Of a stretch of 64,000 nucleotides of DNA, positions 1-27,251 are shown in pieces (positions within the stretch are counted from its first letter, which is position 1; each line of letters starts with the position of its first letter). A program made the position numbers and the translations under genes. This stretch comes from Xiphophorus maculatus (taxonomy: Eukaryota; Chordata; Actinopteri; Cyprinodontiformes; Poeciliidae). The stretch spans positions 2,125,717 through 2,189,716 of the forward strand of contig NC_036465.1 in assembly GCF_002775205.1 (NCBI RefSeq). The letters are read 5' to 3'. A model generated the notes under the pieces. The model was not told the DNA's origin. It ran no database searches and saw nothing but the letters and a program-made list of their open reading frames with translations.

Positions 1-88
1 TATGGCGCACAACATGGAGTTTTCAGTAAATTCAGAGTTTAAGCCTGTGGATTAAATGGAGAGATCTGACATGAAGAGATGTATTTAC

Positions 89-14337
<14,249 letters not shown>

Positions 14338-16457
14338 AATCCTGTGTTCTGTTCCTGCTGCACCTGCTCACTTTGACTCAGGCATTTCCACTGTCATCAC
14401 TGGCACACAAGAATTCCCAAAACTTGAGCAAAGTTTTCTTCTGTGTTCTTGGCATCCTTGTCTGAGGCTGAAACCAAGAGAGAGCGTTACCTGCTAGCAG
14501 ATGTCCTGCTGGGGGGATGCAGGACCCCTCTGAGAAGACTGCAGGGAGAACAGCAACACTCTCTCTGCAGCTTTACACTTAGAAGAAAAAAAAAACGTGT
14601 GTGGGGTCCAGCTCTCTCCCCACTTTCAGGCTTCTGACTCTGTCTCTTTTGGAAGCAAAGCTTGAAATTCCTGACACTCCAGTGGCAGATTTTGCACATC
14701 TAGTCCAGCATTGTAGCAAGATTTGCTCTAAACTGATCTGAAAAAAAGGTCCCAGCAACTTATTACTCTCCTTCCCCACCCACAGACCTGATCCTTGTTA
14801 GACAGAGATGGATGTTTTTGAGGAAAAATAGGGAAAATAAGCCTTATTTACATGGCTGTGGGAATCCTAAGAATTGTCTTACATAACTCCAGAGCAAAAT
14901 GAATGTTTTGTTTTTCAGTGTGTGAAACCAACATACAGTAAATGTGCATTTAACATTTTACACAAGCTAAAAACACAGTGAGCACTTTGTTTGGGGTCGG
15001 TGTGTGAATGAAAAGTCAGCTTGTCTCCTGTCGAGGTTCATCTGGCTCCCAGCAGGAATTGACAGAATGACTCATTTCTAGAGAACGCTGTCTCAGTTGA
15101 ACAGATTATCCTTAAATTGTTTGTCACCGGCCGGGGACCATGGCCTCTATTCATGCTCTCCATGACTGGGATATTGTTAGAACCAGCATCACCACTGGTA
15201 ACCTTGTAGAGGAGCAGAAGATTTACGCTGCTGAGAAAGTTGTCTTGTCTCCAGTCTGCAGGTCGCTGACCTTTGTTCACCGTTTCACCCCAGACGGATA
15301 ATAAAAATGTTAATGCTGGTAATCAGACACCAAAATGACTCGCCGGTTTGGTCAGAGTTATGCATGAGTTTGAATCAGCAGGTAGAGGATATCTGTTGAT
15401 AATCGATAAGCTTTTCACTCCATAAACAAAAACTTCAGAAGGTAGGAAAGTGAGATTTTAACCAAAATAAGTAAAAAGGAGGATCCTCTTACAAACAGAA
15501 CCAATTGAGGAATAACTTGCAGGATATTGTGGAATCATCATTTCATCTGAAGTCGTTCCAGTTTACTTCAGATCTTTAGAGATTTTTATAACTCAGTTAT
15601 TTATTTTCTTCAAAAATCTTGACCTGGTTGTTGAAAATGTTCCTATTTAGTAACTCATTCATTCAGTTGTGTTGTATTTAATATTATGGACTAAATGAAC
15701 AGGGGTTCCCAAACCTACCAGTTTAAAAAGCATTAAACAAACTTGTGACATTGGCTACTCGTTGATTAAACTATGAAGTAAGTTCATAGTATCATTAGGG
15801 TATCATAACATAAAACTCAAGTCAATATATTCTTTTAAAACAGTAACTGAAATGTTTTAGATGTGTTTTCTCTGAATGCTCCTCAGAGTTTATAAAATTA
15901 TTTTAGAAAACTTTTCTATGGAAATACCATGCAAGTAAGTCATATAATAGTTCTCACATTCAAAGGAAACATTTATTTACAAGTGAAAATATAATGTGGC
16001 AACATTCATCAAATGATTCACATATTGTGTTCTAACAAACACACAAACAGTACTGTACTTCTGTGTTTAGTAAGGCAACGATTAGCTGGATCCTTACAGC
16101 AACTATGATGTATTGAAGAATATTATCGGTCTTCTCTGAGACCACCAATATATGTTTCAAACTTATGGTTTTGGCATTGAGGACAACATCACTAATACCT
16201 GATAGAGGTATAATCCTTGATGTCTGCATAATTTCTGTATGAAGTATAAGGCTCAGAAATAGGATAAAGGGGGTTTTTGTGATCCATTCCACACTTTTCT
16301 AAATGGTTAAAGAGGAACAATTCTCAGTACATCACAATCATTCTTTATACACCATTAATAAAAAAAAGAAATGTATAATTTCTTAGTCATTTTCTTCAGA
16401 ATATTGAAAGGCAGACGTATCAGCATGGAGTTAAATTATTGGCAATGTATGTTGACA
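14338..16457. other. egf upstream region and lrit3 3' flank
   Basis: About 2.1 kb between the egf start codon and the lrit3 stop codon. The right part must contain the lrit3 3' UTR: an AATAAA on the minus strand (plus-strand TTTATT at 15972-15977), about 480 bases below the stop, is a candidate polyadenylation signal. The left part must contain the egf promoter and 5' UTR, but no TATA box or CpG island stands out. Confidence 0.45.
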
Positions 16458-17479
16458 TCAGCAGAGATACTCCGAGCGAGAGCTGTCACTCTTGTAGGTC
16501 ATCTGAGAGTCGATGCTTGACCGGGAGCACAACAACAGACGCTCAGATTCATTCGTCGGTCTTCTTGCCCAGAGTTCAGTTGGGTGTGAGTTCAGAGTTC
16601 TTTGTTTCATTGAGATTGTCTCAAATTTGACATAACTTTCTTTTTCCAGCTCATTTGTATCCAAAGACGTGTTGCTTCCTTTGCAGTAAAGGGCAATAAT
16701 TTTGTAGATGAGCAGAGCAATTAGAGGCAAAACCAAAATGCAGGCGATACTGCTTATGATAAAGAAAAGTATGTTCTGCCCACTGTCTTCTGTGTAGAAG
16801 TCAATGCAAGGATCTTTTCCAGTGGTGCTACCTTTTGCTACAAGGCAAACTGAGTACCTCATTCCAGGAGACAGTCCGTCAAGAAGCACTTTTCCACTTC
16901 CTGCTTTTGTCTCCATCGTCCTCTTACTGTCATCCTCCCCATAGGGTGAATACACAACGGTAAGTGGGGCATCATTTAACAATCCGCCTGCAGTCCAGAG
17001 CAGCACTGCACTGTCAGCCGTCTGCTCTACAATCTCCAGGTCTTTGAGACCTCTTGAGCTGTCGGTTTTCTTACTTTTCTCATCCGCTGCTAATTTTTTG
17101 CCACTACCTCCTTGCTGGGTTTTGGTCTCTTTGAGCGAACTTCTCTGAGAACTGTTGCCGGAGATTGATTTGGGTGGCTTTTGGGCAGCAGAAGGTGTTG
17201 TCAGTGATCCAGGAAGGGCTGTTGGTGCGGTGAGCGGTGATTTAGAAATGTCAGTCGGAGGAGTGATCGCTGTGCCTTGGCTGGTTGGTCCAGTTCCGAC
17301 GCTGGGTCGTACTGGGGCAGCAGTAGTGCTCGTGGTACCAGCCACCGTTAAAGAAATGGTGGCTATTGCAGCGCCAGCAACATTCTTTGCTTTGCAGCTA
17401 TAGTTCCCAGCATCTTTATGCTCGATTCCATGCAAGCTCATGATGGACCAGTTAATGCCTTCCCCGGGTGACTCCTGAA
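16458..17479 (-). CDS. lrit3: lrit3 exon 4: end of Ig, FN3, membrane helix, tail
   Basis: Large terminal coding exon. It begins VQESPGEGINWSIMSL in phase 1, closes the Ig fold, then a threonine/proline/serine-rich stalk, an FN3 domain, the helix NILFFIISSIACILVLPLIA and a tail of about 75 residues. TGA stop is at 16458-16460. Confidence 0.93.
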
Positions 17480-20400
17480 CTGAATGGTGGAGCAAAAAGA
17501 AAACAGTTATTAAAAGTTTGGAGTTACTGAAGACCTCCACCCACCTTTTATCAATCAAAAATGTAATGTATATTTTCTCAAAAAAAGACATTTTATTTTA
17601 CCTGTGTTGTTGACTGGAGAGCCATCGGACTTGGTCCAATAAAGAGCTGGAGTCGGAGATCCTGAGGCATCACATCGCAAGAGGACATTGCTGCCTAAAG
17701 GCGAAGTTATCTTGGTAGCAGAGGTCATCACTGATGGTTTCACACAATTCTCAAGTTCAGCACGCTGAAAAAGGACACCGGCTAGATTGTCTGGTGTGGC
17801 ACAGGTCAAAAATAAATCCATCAAGATCACTGGGGTGTCAGCCATTTTGGAAATCTCTATCAGCTTTGAGATTTTACAGTCACAGAACCAAGGATTGTCC
17901 TGAAGGCCTGGGAATGAAAAGACATGAGAGATTTGAATTACTTACTATATTATATAAAACTTGTTGTGGTATTTTGTTGTTGAAAATGCCCAATACTGAA
18001 CATTTAACTCTTGTGGAAGCCAGTGAGGGACTCTCAAATAATTAGCACTTTGAGAAGATGCATTGGGTGTCAGCACTTTGCATTCAGTAACAAGATATTA
18101 AACATTGTAGTTTGGAAAATTATTTTTTTATTAGTTTTACAATTTAATTAAAGAACCTCCATAAGTACGACAGTAAACACCTGGTGTACACAAACCCGTG
18201 TTCCAGCGCACGCTAAGCCTTTCAACAGATTAATTTGACTTGAGTCGCAAAGCACCTGTAAGCTGCCACTGGCCTTCCTACAGTTTGTGGGAACACAGTT
18301 TCCATTGGCTTTACTGGTAGAATAAACATCATCAGGTCACTTACAGTAAACACTTCCTAATCCGTGTCACAAGTTCAAAATAAAACTTTATACAATAAAT
18401 CATTTTAGACCCTGTAGGGTTCTATGCTAACATTATAACAAGCAAAAATTTCAGTTTTGGACAATACTGTGATTGGCCCAAATGATGCTGTAGTTTATGC
18501 TTTAATAAATTCTGCTGTTTGTATTTTACAGTGAGTTATCAGTGAAATGATTTAAAAAAAATACAAAAATGATTAATTTCAAATTATAATATTAAAACAA
18601 AAGTCATCTAAGATACCTTGAAACTAGAGATACAACTTGGCCGTCCACTGGAATTGTATAATTTTCAGTTTGACTGATCGTGTCGCAAACTGAAAGTGAA
18701 AAACTAAACGTTGTTCTGAGTGAGAAAGGCTCAAACGTAGCTGCTCAAAGTATCGGTGAGGCGTTTTTTCAGTGGGAGTCGAAGGAAACACTGAAATATA
18801 CTGAAATATAATGAGACAAGTCAGAACTGTTTTTTTCTTTTTTACATTATTCTGATGCTTGTCTGTTTTATTTTTTGTTGGTTTTTTTCAGGTTGGAACA
18901 AAAAGCCACACTTAAAGAAGAGAACAGGAAGGTTGCAGCTGAGTTGAGGTAAAGGCTTATATTCTGTTAAAAACAAACATTGTGGTTCCAGTTACAGCAA
19001 CAATATGATCTGTATTAATTTAATCCTTTCATATTGTAAAGCCTTGTTTTACGGCATACACACAGAGTGACGTGTGACTGCTCTTTAACGTATTTAATGA
19101 CTCCTCACAGCAGAAAAGGTAGATCAAACATTTTAAATGATTTTTTTAAGCTTGTCAAAGAAAATCAGAATCAACTTAAATCCATACCAGCAGGTTAATG
19201 TTAAAAATGATATGGATAATAGAAATTAGCTACAAAACACTAAACACTACATCTTTAAGACACCGTTGCTTTTGCAGTTTGAATAGCATATTTATGGCAT
19301 TTATTGTCTTCTGCTGGTCTAAGCTAATGTTTTATGCAGAATTAGCCCAAATAGAACATCCAGTATTTAAAGAACAAAATATTTGTAGCAGCAATTAGTT
19401 GGGCTCAAGAAAGGGTTTACAGTTTGGGTTTTATGTTTGACTTGCGCTATAAAACCAAATCAGTTATCTAAAAGTTTACCATTTACTGTTACAGAGATCC
19501 TCTTGATTGAGCTGTTCAAGTAAACGGTTTTTCAGTAATTTTATACTTCCACATTGTTCTCTTGATATTCATTTGATTTTCTTTTATTCAATATGTTTTA
19601 GCAATACAATTAGATTTGTTGACTTGATTAAATTGTGCTTACATTAATCAATGACAGAGCAAACCAAATCAATGACTACCATCAATTACTTAAAGGGGAA
19701 GTATTTTGTATTTTTTAGCACAGTCAAGTAGCAATCAAAAAAATGCTGTATATATAAAAAATAACTTAAAAGAAATGTGAATTCCTAGCTTTGCCGTGTC
19801 TGATGCCTTAAAATTGGTCTCTGTCTCTTTAAGAGGCTGCTACTCTTTCCAGCACTCCCCCTTCAGCACATCATCACAGCAATGCTTCTCATTGATGCTG
19901 TTTACAAATATTCTTAGGAGCGTTGTAGTTTGTACGTTAAGCTCAGCAGATGTGCGGTTCCACCACATCTGCTGCCGCTAGTCTGCAGGAGCTGCAGTCA
20001 AATCGCCACATTTCCTCACAGTTAAGCAGAATATAGAAAATTACTTTAAATTATTGATTAAAGAGAAAGAAATGAAGGCTGCACAATATATTGCAGCTAT
20101 AATATCATCACAATATCACTGTGTGCAATATTAATATTGGAAAGGACTGTTTGGACTGTAATAATTGTTGACGAATAAATTAATGTATGATAAACTTTTC
20201 ATGTTTCATACTAATATAATATTTAACCAATTGGAGTCTAAGTGCAGCAAATGCTCACACCAGACAATGCAATTAGCCAAAAGGTTAAAGGTCACAGAAA
20301 GATGGAAGCACAGGTGAGAAAGAGAGGAAAAAAGACAATGAGCCTGACTATATTTACCAATATTATCGGCATAATATGGTCTTCTAATATTCAAAGTTCA

Positions 20401-23400
20401 GAGAATTCAATCAGTCTTATTCATTCCCTTCTTTCTGTTCATCTTCTTATTTTCTTTAATTGTCTAATCAAATATCTGTTGTCCAACCATAAACCTTATA
20501 AAGGCTCTTGACTCATTTCTTGATGCATGACCAAATTCTGCTCCTGTTCATGTGGAAAACATGTTTGTGTTTGTTTATGTGTGGCTGCAGTAGAAGTGCA
20601 ACAGAATCAAAATGAATTCCCAAGCTGAACACTTTTTATGAATAATTTTAAACTGGATTCATGTTAAACAGGCTCATCAAAGATCATAGTGTCTGAATTT
20701 GGAACAGTTGTACTTCTTCCAGGTTTTATAATAACACTCAAAACCTTTTTTAGGTGATTATTCTGCAACAAATTAGAACAATAAGGTAAGGTACATCAAA
20801 TGTCAGGTTTTGCACTACTTAGGCTAAGCTAATTAGAGAGTGACCTGATGTTCGCCACCCCTCCATCACAAATTCCTGAGGTGATGGACCACAATCCCAA
20901 AAGTGTCCTGTCTTGGCCCTATTATCCTGTAAAACCAAGCTGGACTGAACTGCTTCCACTCACCTAACACGACTTTTTGAGAGGCATTAGAAGAGATGGG
21001 CACACCATTAAAAGGTGGCCAGATATCCATAAGGTCAGAGGGCAGGGTAGTTAGTTTGTTGCTGGAAAGATCCAAATAGGTGATGTTGACTAGATAGGGG
21101 ATGGCTTCAGGAGCAACACTGGTGAGTCTGTTGTTGTGGAGATCCAGCGTCTTCAGCCTTGGCATCTCCTTGAGGGACTCCCAAGGGAAAACGGAAATCA
21201 TATTCCCATCCAGCCTCAGCTCGTGGAGCACTTTCAGGTTGTAAAAACTTCCCGTATCCACTGATGTGATGGAATTGTAGGTAATCCAGAGGTATCGCAG
21301 CTCCACCAGATAGTAAAAAGCTTCGGTTGGGATTCGCCGCACTGCGGTTTTCTCTACTCGGAGCTTGATGGTGTCCACAGGGACGTTGACAGGGATGTCA
21401 GACATGTCCGGGTCGTTACAGAGAACAGATCTGAAAGACAAATATTAATTGGTTGACCTGTATTAGAAGACATATCATATGAAGTAATTTTTTGTCTGGT
21501 AAGTTGCAATATAGGTGAATGACTAATTGTTGTATAAAGTGCTTTGGAGTCCTCTGACTTGATAATATACAAATGCAGAACTTTAGCTTTTCACTGAGAA
21601 AAATACAGTGAATACTGAGCCTTTGGACGAATTCACTTCACAAAGACAGTCTTCATCTTTTCATCCACAGAGAATGAAAAGATGTCAGACATCCACATGG
21701 TGTCTGACATCTACTTTATTAATCCCAAACAGAGAATAAATAACTCCCATCATTAACAGAAAGACATCATGTGACCTACAGTCTAAACCAGACACTTGCA
21801 TTCACTTTATAAGAAGACACTTGTCTCATTAAACCTGACTAAACTTTACCTGCTTTAGGTAAAGTTTACAAAAATGATTTCTGTTTGGTTAATTCCAGAA
21901 TGATGACACATGGACATTTTCTTTCAATGCAGATACTTCAAATTCTGAAGTTTACATACATTAAGATTACTTTCACATTGAGTCCTCAATGGCTACTGTC
22001 TAGTAACTTTTAGAATCATCCCTTCTCCAACAAATCTGAATAAGAGGCTGAATTCCCTCATCAGTAATCAGTCATTCAGCTCTGAAGTGGTTAATTCATT
22101 CAGGTGTGTTGGAGAAGAGACTGAACTTGGGCAGTCCGTCATTAAACACTATGGAAAAGTCCGGATGAAGAGTTCATGACCTTTTAAGCTTCTAATAGGT
22201 TAATTCTCAACATTTAAGTTAAATGAAGGCACACCTGTGGTTGTATTTTAGGGCAACACATCAAACACACTGCTTTGATGTGTGACATAATACAATCTGC
22301 TACTGTTCAGGTGTTTTTATGTCAAATTTGCAAACTAACCCGAGAACAGAGACTCAAGCTAGAGACCTTGTAAAGATGCTGAAGTTGGTAAGGGAGCACA
22401 ATTTTATCCAAAGTGAAATTAGTCCTGAAGCACGTGAGCTGTAGAGCCACTCCACAGGCCTTTGCTTCAAAAAAACATAATAAGCCACAGTACATTTTCT
22501 AAGTTCACTCAAAGTCAAAGATCCTGATTTTGAAAACATGTTCAGTGGTCTGATAAAACTAAAATTAAAGTGTTTCCTCATTGCGACCACTGGTACATTT
22601 GGAGGAAAAAGTTGAAACCTGCGTGCCTGAGAACTGCAGACACATTGAAACCAGAGAAGATGTTAAAGGTTAGGCATGAATGAGTCTTCCAATGATCCTA
22701 ACCATACCGCCAAATTAGCTACAAAGTGGCTTAATGACAACAGTCAGGCTTTGGAGCAGTTAAAAAGTCCTGATCTCAATACCATAGAAAATTAGTGGAC
22801 AGAGCTGAAAAAGTGTGTGTGAGTAAGGCAGCTTACAAGCCAAACTCTGTGCTGTACAGAGAAATGGGACAAACTTTGGAGCAAGTTACTGTGAGAAGCT
22901 GGTGGAGCGAAAAAACCTTTGACCCAAACAATTCTGTTGAAAGGTAATTGTAGAAAATGTTTAGGAATTACATGTAGCTGTCTGGATCTGAAGAAAGTAA
23001 AAGAAAGTAAGCAGCTTCCATAGTAGCACAGCAGAATGTGTAGGGTCCGTAATGCTAGCACAAGAGCTGTTGCTAATGCTAATTTCTCAGCTTCCTGCAG
23101 TTTTGGGGCTTTCTTACAGACTGAACTGTTGCCTTCAGATGTTTCTTAGAAAGTCTAGGACTAATGCAACTAATCAGACAGAAAGCCAGGCTTTCTCACT
23201 TATAAAGGGATTAGCACGATGCCATGAACATAACAACATTAAGTTAATACAGGTCAGAAGGCTTAGGGGAAATCCTATGCAATGTGAATATTTCATATAA
23301 ATTGTATTGTAAAACTCTCTGGGTGCCTATGTACTTAACTTAAAAAATGTGCAAACTAACAAAAGAACAGAGACTCAAGCTAGAGACCTTGTAAAGATGC

Positions 23401-23947
23401 TGAAGTTGGTAATGGAGCACAATTTATCCAAAGTGAAATTAGTCCTGAGCACGTCGGCTGAAAACATTAAGTTAATACAGGTCAGAAGACTTAGGGGAAA
23501 ATCCTCTGCAATGTGAATATTTTATATAAATTGTATTGTAAAACTCTCTGGGTGCCTTTGTACTTGAATTGCTTTTAAAACGCGAAGGCCCAGCAGGTCA
23601 ACAATTACATCCAGTCTGGATCATGCACCAATTTTTTCTGAACACACGAGTAGGGATGTGTCTAAGAACTCTTCATTCAGTATTGCATGCAAAGTTATGG
23701 ACCCTGATTGCCCTAACAGAACTATTTTCTATTAAAATTTGATTTTCTAAATGTATTATAGTTTAGGGGTAAACAATCTTCCATTTAAAGAAAGATGCAT
23801 TTTTGTGTATACTCAATAAAGCTCTCGTTACCTGGTTCCTGTTCCGTCAACCCGTCCATGAAAGACACAGGTACACTGCGAGGGACAAAAGGACAGAGCC
23901 ATACTGAGACAGCATAGGAATACATGCAGACAGAGCAGTCGATGCAT
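16458..23947 (-). CDS. lrit3: LRIT3: leucine-rich repeat, Ig, FN3 and transmembrane protein
   Basis: Synaptic single-pass receptor. In vertebrate retina LRIT3 is made by photoreceptors and is needed to localise TRPM1 at ON-bipolar dendrites (family knowledge). Exons: 23832-23947, 20964-21430, 17602-17907, 16458-17479; 1911 bases, 636 aa plus stop, all phases consistent. Signal peptide about 1-19 (MHRLLCLHVFLCCLSMALS); LRRNT cysteines FCPSQCTC; leucine-rich repeats about 60-190; LRRCT starting DNPWFCDC at about 198; Ig domain about 247-344 with LRCDASG and AGNYSCKAKN around the two cysteines; Ser/Thr/Pro-rich linker 345-430; fibronectin III about 440-526; membrane helix about 532-562; cytoplasmic tail ending SEYLC. 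Human LRIT3 is slightly longer (about 680 aa). LRIT1 and LRIT2 are the alternatives, but strong Ig similarity and position next to egf, as in human 4q25, favour LRIT3. Whether this is an a or b paralogue cannot be told. Confidence 0.93.
17908..20963. other. lrit3 intron 2
   Basis: 3.1 kb non-coding on the minus strand. It contains a plus-strand exon-like segment at 18892-18948 (see findings) and a stretch at about 20072-20400 beginning GGCTGCACAATATATTG, which resembles a dispersed fish MITE. Otherwise AT-rich and unremarkable. Confidence 0.5.
20072..20400. repeat. Possible MITE remnant (GCTGCACAATAT family)
   Basis: Starts with GCTGCACAATATATTGCAG and GTGTGCAATATTAATATTGG. This is a phrase seen repeatedly in teleost genomes as the end of non-autonomous DNA elements. 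The right end is not clearly recognisable, so the assignment is tentative. Confidence 0.35.
20964..21430 (-). CDS. lrit3: lrit3 exon 2: leucine-rich repeats
   Basis: Codes about 156 residues with consecutive LRR units: LRYLWITYNSI, LHELRLDGNMI, LKTLDLHNNRL, ITYLDLSSNKL. Acceptor CTTTCAG lies just above 21430 and donor GTGAGT just below 20964. It joins exon 1 in phase 2 and exon 3 in phase 1. Confidence 0.93.
21940..23340 (+). mobile_element. Tc1-like transposon, inactive copy
   Basis: Lies in lrit3 intron 1. The left end holds TGAAGTTTACATACATTAAG, typical of fish Tc1 terminal repeats. The plus-strand interior from about 22690 reads NDPNHTAKLATKWLNDN, then LKSPDLNTIEN, the catalytic D-containing block of Tc1 transposases (usual form NDPKHTA and SPDLNPIENLW). 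Stops and frameshifts make it a dead copy. The segment at 22326-22442 and the end segment at 23236-23336 reappear side by side in the next element. Confidence 0.8.
23348..23567 (+). mobile_element. Internally deleted Tc1-like copy
   Basis: Two blocks that are separated by almost 800 bases in the preceding Tc1 element are joined directly here. 23348-23460 repeats 22326-22442 and 23464-23567 repeats 23236-23336, each with only a few substitutions. The transposase block is absent. Confidence 0.75.
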
Positions 23948-25530
23948 GGCGTCACCCTATGCTCCCAAAACGCTCACATCGAGGAGATATCAGGAAAAAA
24001 GACATCCGGATTCACTGGAAGCCAGAAGAATTCCCAGAAAATGATAGAAAAAAGAAAATAAAAAGAAGGACTCGTCAAAATCCGTAAGAGACAGCGGCAC
24101 CCAGGCTGAGGATCTCGGCTCGGTACAGGTGACCTGCGAGATTGACCAGTGGGTTAGGGTGGAGGGGGGATTAGAGAAGGATTTGGTAGGTGTGATGGGG
24201 TCACGCAGGCTCAGCTGCAGGAGACACTGATTATTCAACCTGCCGCTGCTCTCCACAGAGGCTTGCCCCGTTTCATCCTGTCTTTTCAACATGTGGTTAA
24301 TGAGGTTTTCTCTCACGTGAGCCAGCCACGCTTTTCTTAATCCACTTTAACAACCTCTTTATTTGTGCTTCTGTTTTTAGACCAGATACTCATGTACCTA
24401 ACTTTTGAACCAAAAAATAAAGATTTGGTTCACTATTTCTTTCTTAAAAAGATATTTGAAGTTTCCAAGAATTTCTTCCATGCTGTATTATTTAAGTGGG
24501 ATGGATATGAAAGAAGTGAGAGGGGAGTTATTCTGTCTGGCACCAACGTGTAAACTGTAATCTGGGAAATGATTTATTACCCTGGCAGAGTGGATCAGTG
24601 GTTTTAGGCAAGAAGCCAAACTACACCTGAACATCAGCGACAGATTCAGTGGCGCAAACCTTTCATGTATCAGCACATCATTTGTCACCTGATTCCTGCA
24701 CCATTGTTGTGTTATTTCTATTAGATAAGGAGTTTAAAAGCTGCAGGTATTGTTTTCTATTCTCTGTATCTGCTGGTTTTGAAGATGCATTTTGGTGGCA
24801 GCACATGGCTCAAATTTAAGGTTGGATTTTGTAATTTTCTCAGTGTGAAATTAAGCCACACATCCTTACCATAGGCTGAAATGGAAACCCTGTTTTTTAG
24901 GTTCGGAAGAACTGAGAGACATCTAGTGGTGAAATGCATTAAATCATAAAATGAAATAATCTAGACTTAAGTATTTTTTTAACTTTGTATGGTTGATCAA
25001 CACAAAAAAAATAAATATAAAAAAAAATCTTAACATAATTTTTTTTTTTTACTTTCTCAGATTTATCTAAACAATAAGATGAGACAAAATTAAATAAAAC
25101 CCTTAAATTATTTTTTTCAACTTTCTTGGGTTGATTGAAATAATAAACAAATAAAAAAATTTAACCTAAATATTTTTTTTTTACTTATGTTGATCTAAAA
25201 AAATTTAATAAAATTTAATAAAATCTTACTGTAAATATCAATATTCTCAGTTAGAATTTAATCAAATTAAATTAAGTAACCCAAATATGTTTTTCAGTTT
25301 TTCCAGTTTAACCTAAATATATTTTTAGAATTTCTTGGGTTAATGTAAACCATAAAATAAAACAAAATAAAATTAATTTTTTACCTAAATATTTTTTCAT
25401 CTTTTTTCAGGTTAATCTAAAAGATAAAATAAAATAAAAAAAGAAATCTTGACAAGTTTTTTTTAACTGCACAATTCTGTTTGTCCAAACATGGAAAAAT
25501 TGTCAAAAAAAATGTACACTTGACTCATAT
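23948..25530. other. lrit3 upstream region
   Basis: Between the lrit3 start codon and the likely gpm6a 3' UTR. The 500 bases next to lrit3 should hold its promoter and 5' UTR; no core element could be identified with confidence. The half nearest gpm6a is the AT-rich minisatellite at 24960-25480. Confidence 0.4.
24960..25480. repeat. Degenerate AT-rich minisatellite
   Basis: About seven diverged copies of a roughly 60-80 base unit. Each has a core like CCTAAATATTTTTTT, then ACTTTCTTGGGTTGATCTAA, then an A-rich run built from AAATAAAA. Clear copies begin near 24970, 25050, 25110, 25170, 25310 and 25385. No coding content. Confidence 0.6.
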
Positions 25531-27251
25531 AATTATTAACAAGTACACGAGTGAATTTTATTTATGCAAGCAAATTTGATCATACGAGTCAAATAAGCCA
25601 CTTCTAGCTCTTGGCACATGGATGTACAAAACAGATTTCCTTTAAAGCCTGCGGTCGAGCATCTGTAGTGAAAGTACAAAAGACTAATACAAGGAGGAAG
25701 CTGAAAGCATTTTTTTCTCATCGTTACAGAGTAAGTCATGTTGGTACGAGAATCAGCTTTAAGACATGATTGAAAGCTCATCACAAACTAAATAGACAGA
25801 ACTCAAAGTCTACAGTCTAATATCAGAAGGATAAGATGCAGTGAGCGTGGGAGGTTCATTACTGCACATATAAACAAAGGGTTGATCCATCAAGACGCTC
25901 TAAATTACAAAAATAAACAAGGAAATAAACTTTTGAGTCAATAAGACTATATTAAGGAATCTCCATGCCACAAAAAAACATCCACAGTAAATTCACAGTC
26001 TTTACTAACAGTACAGTTATCCAACTTTCAGTTGAACACCAAAGCGGTTACATCTAGAGAGCACAGAAAAAGTCAAGTCAGTGCATGAAACGGGTTTGGG
26101 AGAGGCTGTTTAAAAAAAAAGCAGGCAATGAAGTGACAGGCTGTTTCTGCAGCCGTATGGCGAAATGTGTAGGCAACACAGTTACTGTCATAAAACACAA
26201 ATAAAAATCTGTGACACACACGTTAATCACATCTTATTAATCCACCAAGGACCGACGTTACAGCAGAAACTTCTCAGCTTCAGGCTCATTCTTTTTAGTT
26301 CAGATTGATGCAGACTGGATAGGTTTCTTTTTAATTTTCCTTAAACATAAGTGCAAAAACATAAAGATAATCTTTGATGTCATCATATTTACAGTGCAGA
26401 GTTTTGCTTAAACACAAGATTAGTATTCATAATGCTCTTCTTTCCGAAAATAGATTTAAATGACAAGATTATACTCCTCAATTAAATTTAACTTGGCTCG
26501 TTCCCCCTTTATATTAATAATAATTTCTGTTTAGCAGAGACTTCTTTGCATCGATTTGGTACTTAATATTTAGTTGGTTTGCTACTTTATAATCAAAAAC
26601 AAACTAAATAGTTGTTTATTGTGAACGTGTGTCTTAATCCCTGGGAATTCTGGCAAAATTTGCATTTTTTAAGGTGTGAGATGCAAAATATTTTCAAAAA
26701 CTAAGCACTCATTCATTTAAAACACTCTTACACATGAAATCTCCACACACACAACATGAGAAATGTGCTTAAAAACCCTTTAAAGCCCCTATTGACCCCC
26801 TCAGAAATCAATTAAAAAGAGATAAATTATGAATGAGAGCAAAATTACCAAATAAAAACAAGATTTATACACAAACTCTAATAAAACTTAAAAAGCTGAA
26901 ATATTACTGCTACTTCTGATTCTACAAACTACACTAAAACTACAATCAGCACTAAACGACTCGTATTCAAGAATAATACAACTGCCATGACGATGATTAG
27001 AAAAACCCATCCACGAGAGAGGTAAAGGGGCTTTTTTTTCATTTAAGATGCTGCTTGTGACGAAGGAGCTTCGTGAGAAGCCCCCCCAGACCACATTGTC
27101 ACATGACGCACCAGTTACATCAGCAGTGCCGAGGGCCCTAGGCGCCATCCGCCCCCCTCGGGAGGGGATGGTAGAGAGAGACAGAGAGAAAGCAAGAGGA
27201 GAGGTGGGGGGGGAGAGGCCGGAGTGGCAGGGCCAGGCCTCGCGCTGGACT
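25530..27251 (-). other. gpm6a: Probable gpm6a 3' UTR
   Basis: The sequence between the gpm6a stop codon and the minisatellite is less AT-rich and free of recognised repeats. It ends at an AATAAA on the minus strand (plus-strand TTTATT at 25557-25562), giving a 3' UTR of about 1.7 kb. Extent is inferred; no transcript evidence is available. The part nearest the stop, 27090-27250, is unusually GC-rich with G runs. Confidence 0.5.

Noticed and set aside
16439-17403. Plus-strand frames opposite the large lrit3 exon
   Set aside because: Antisense shadows of a well-supported exon.
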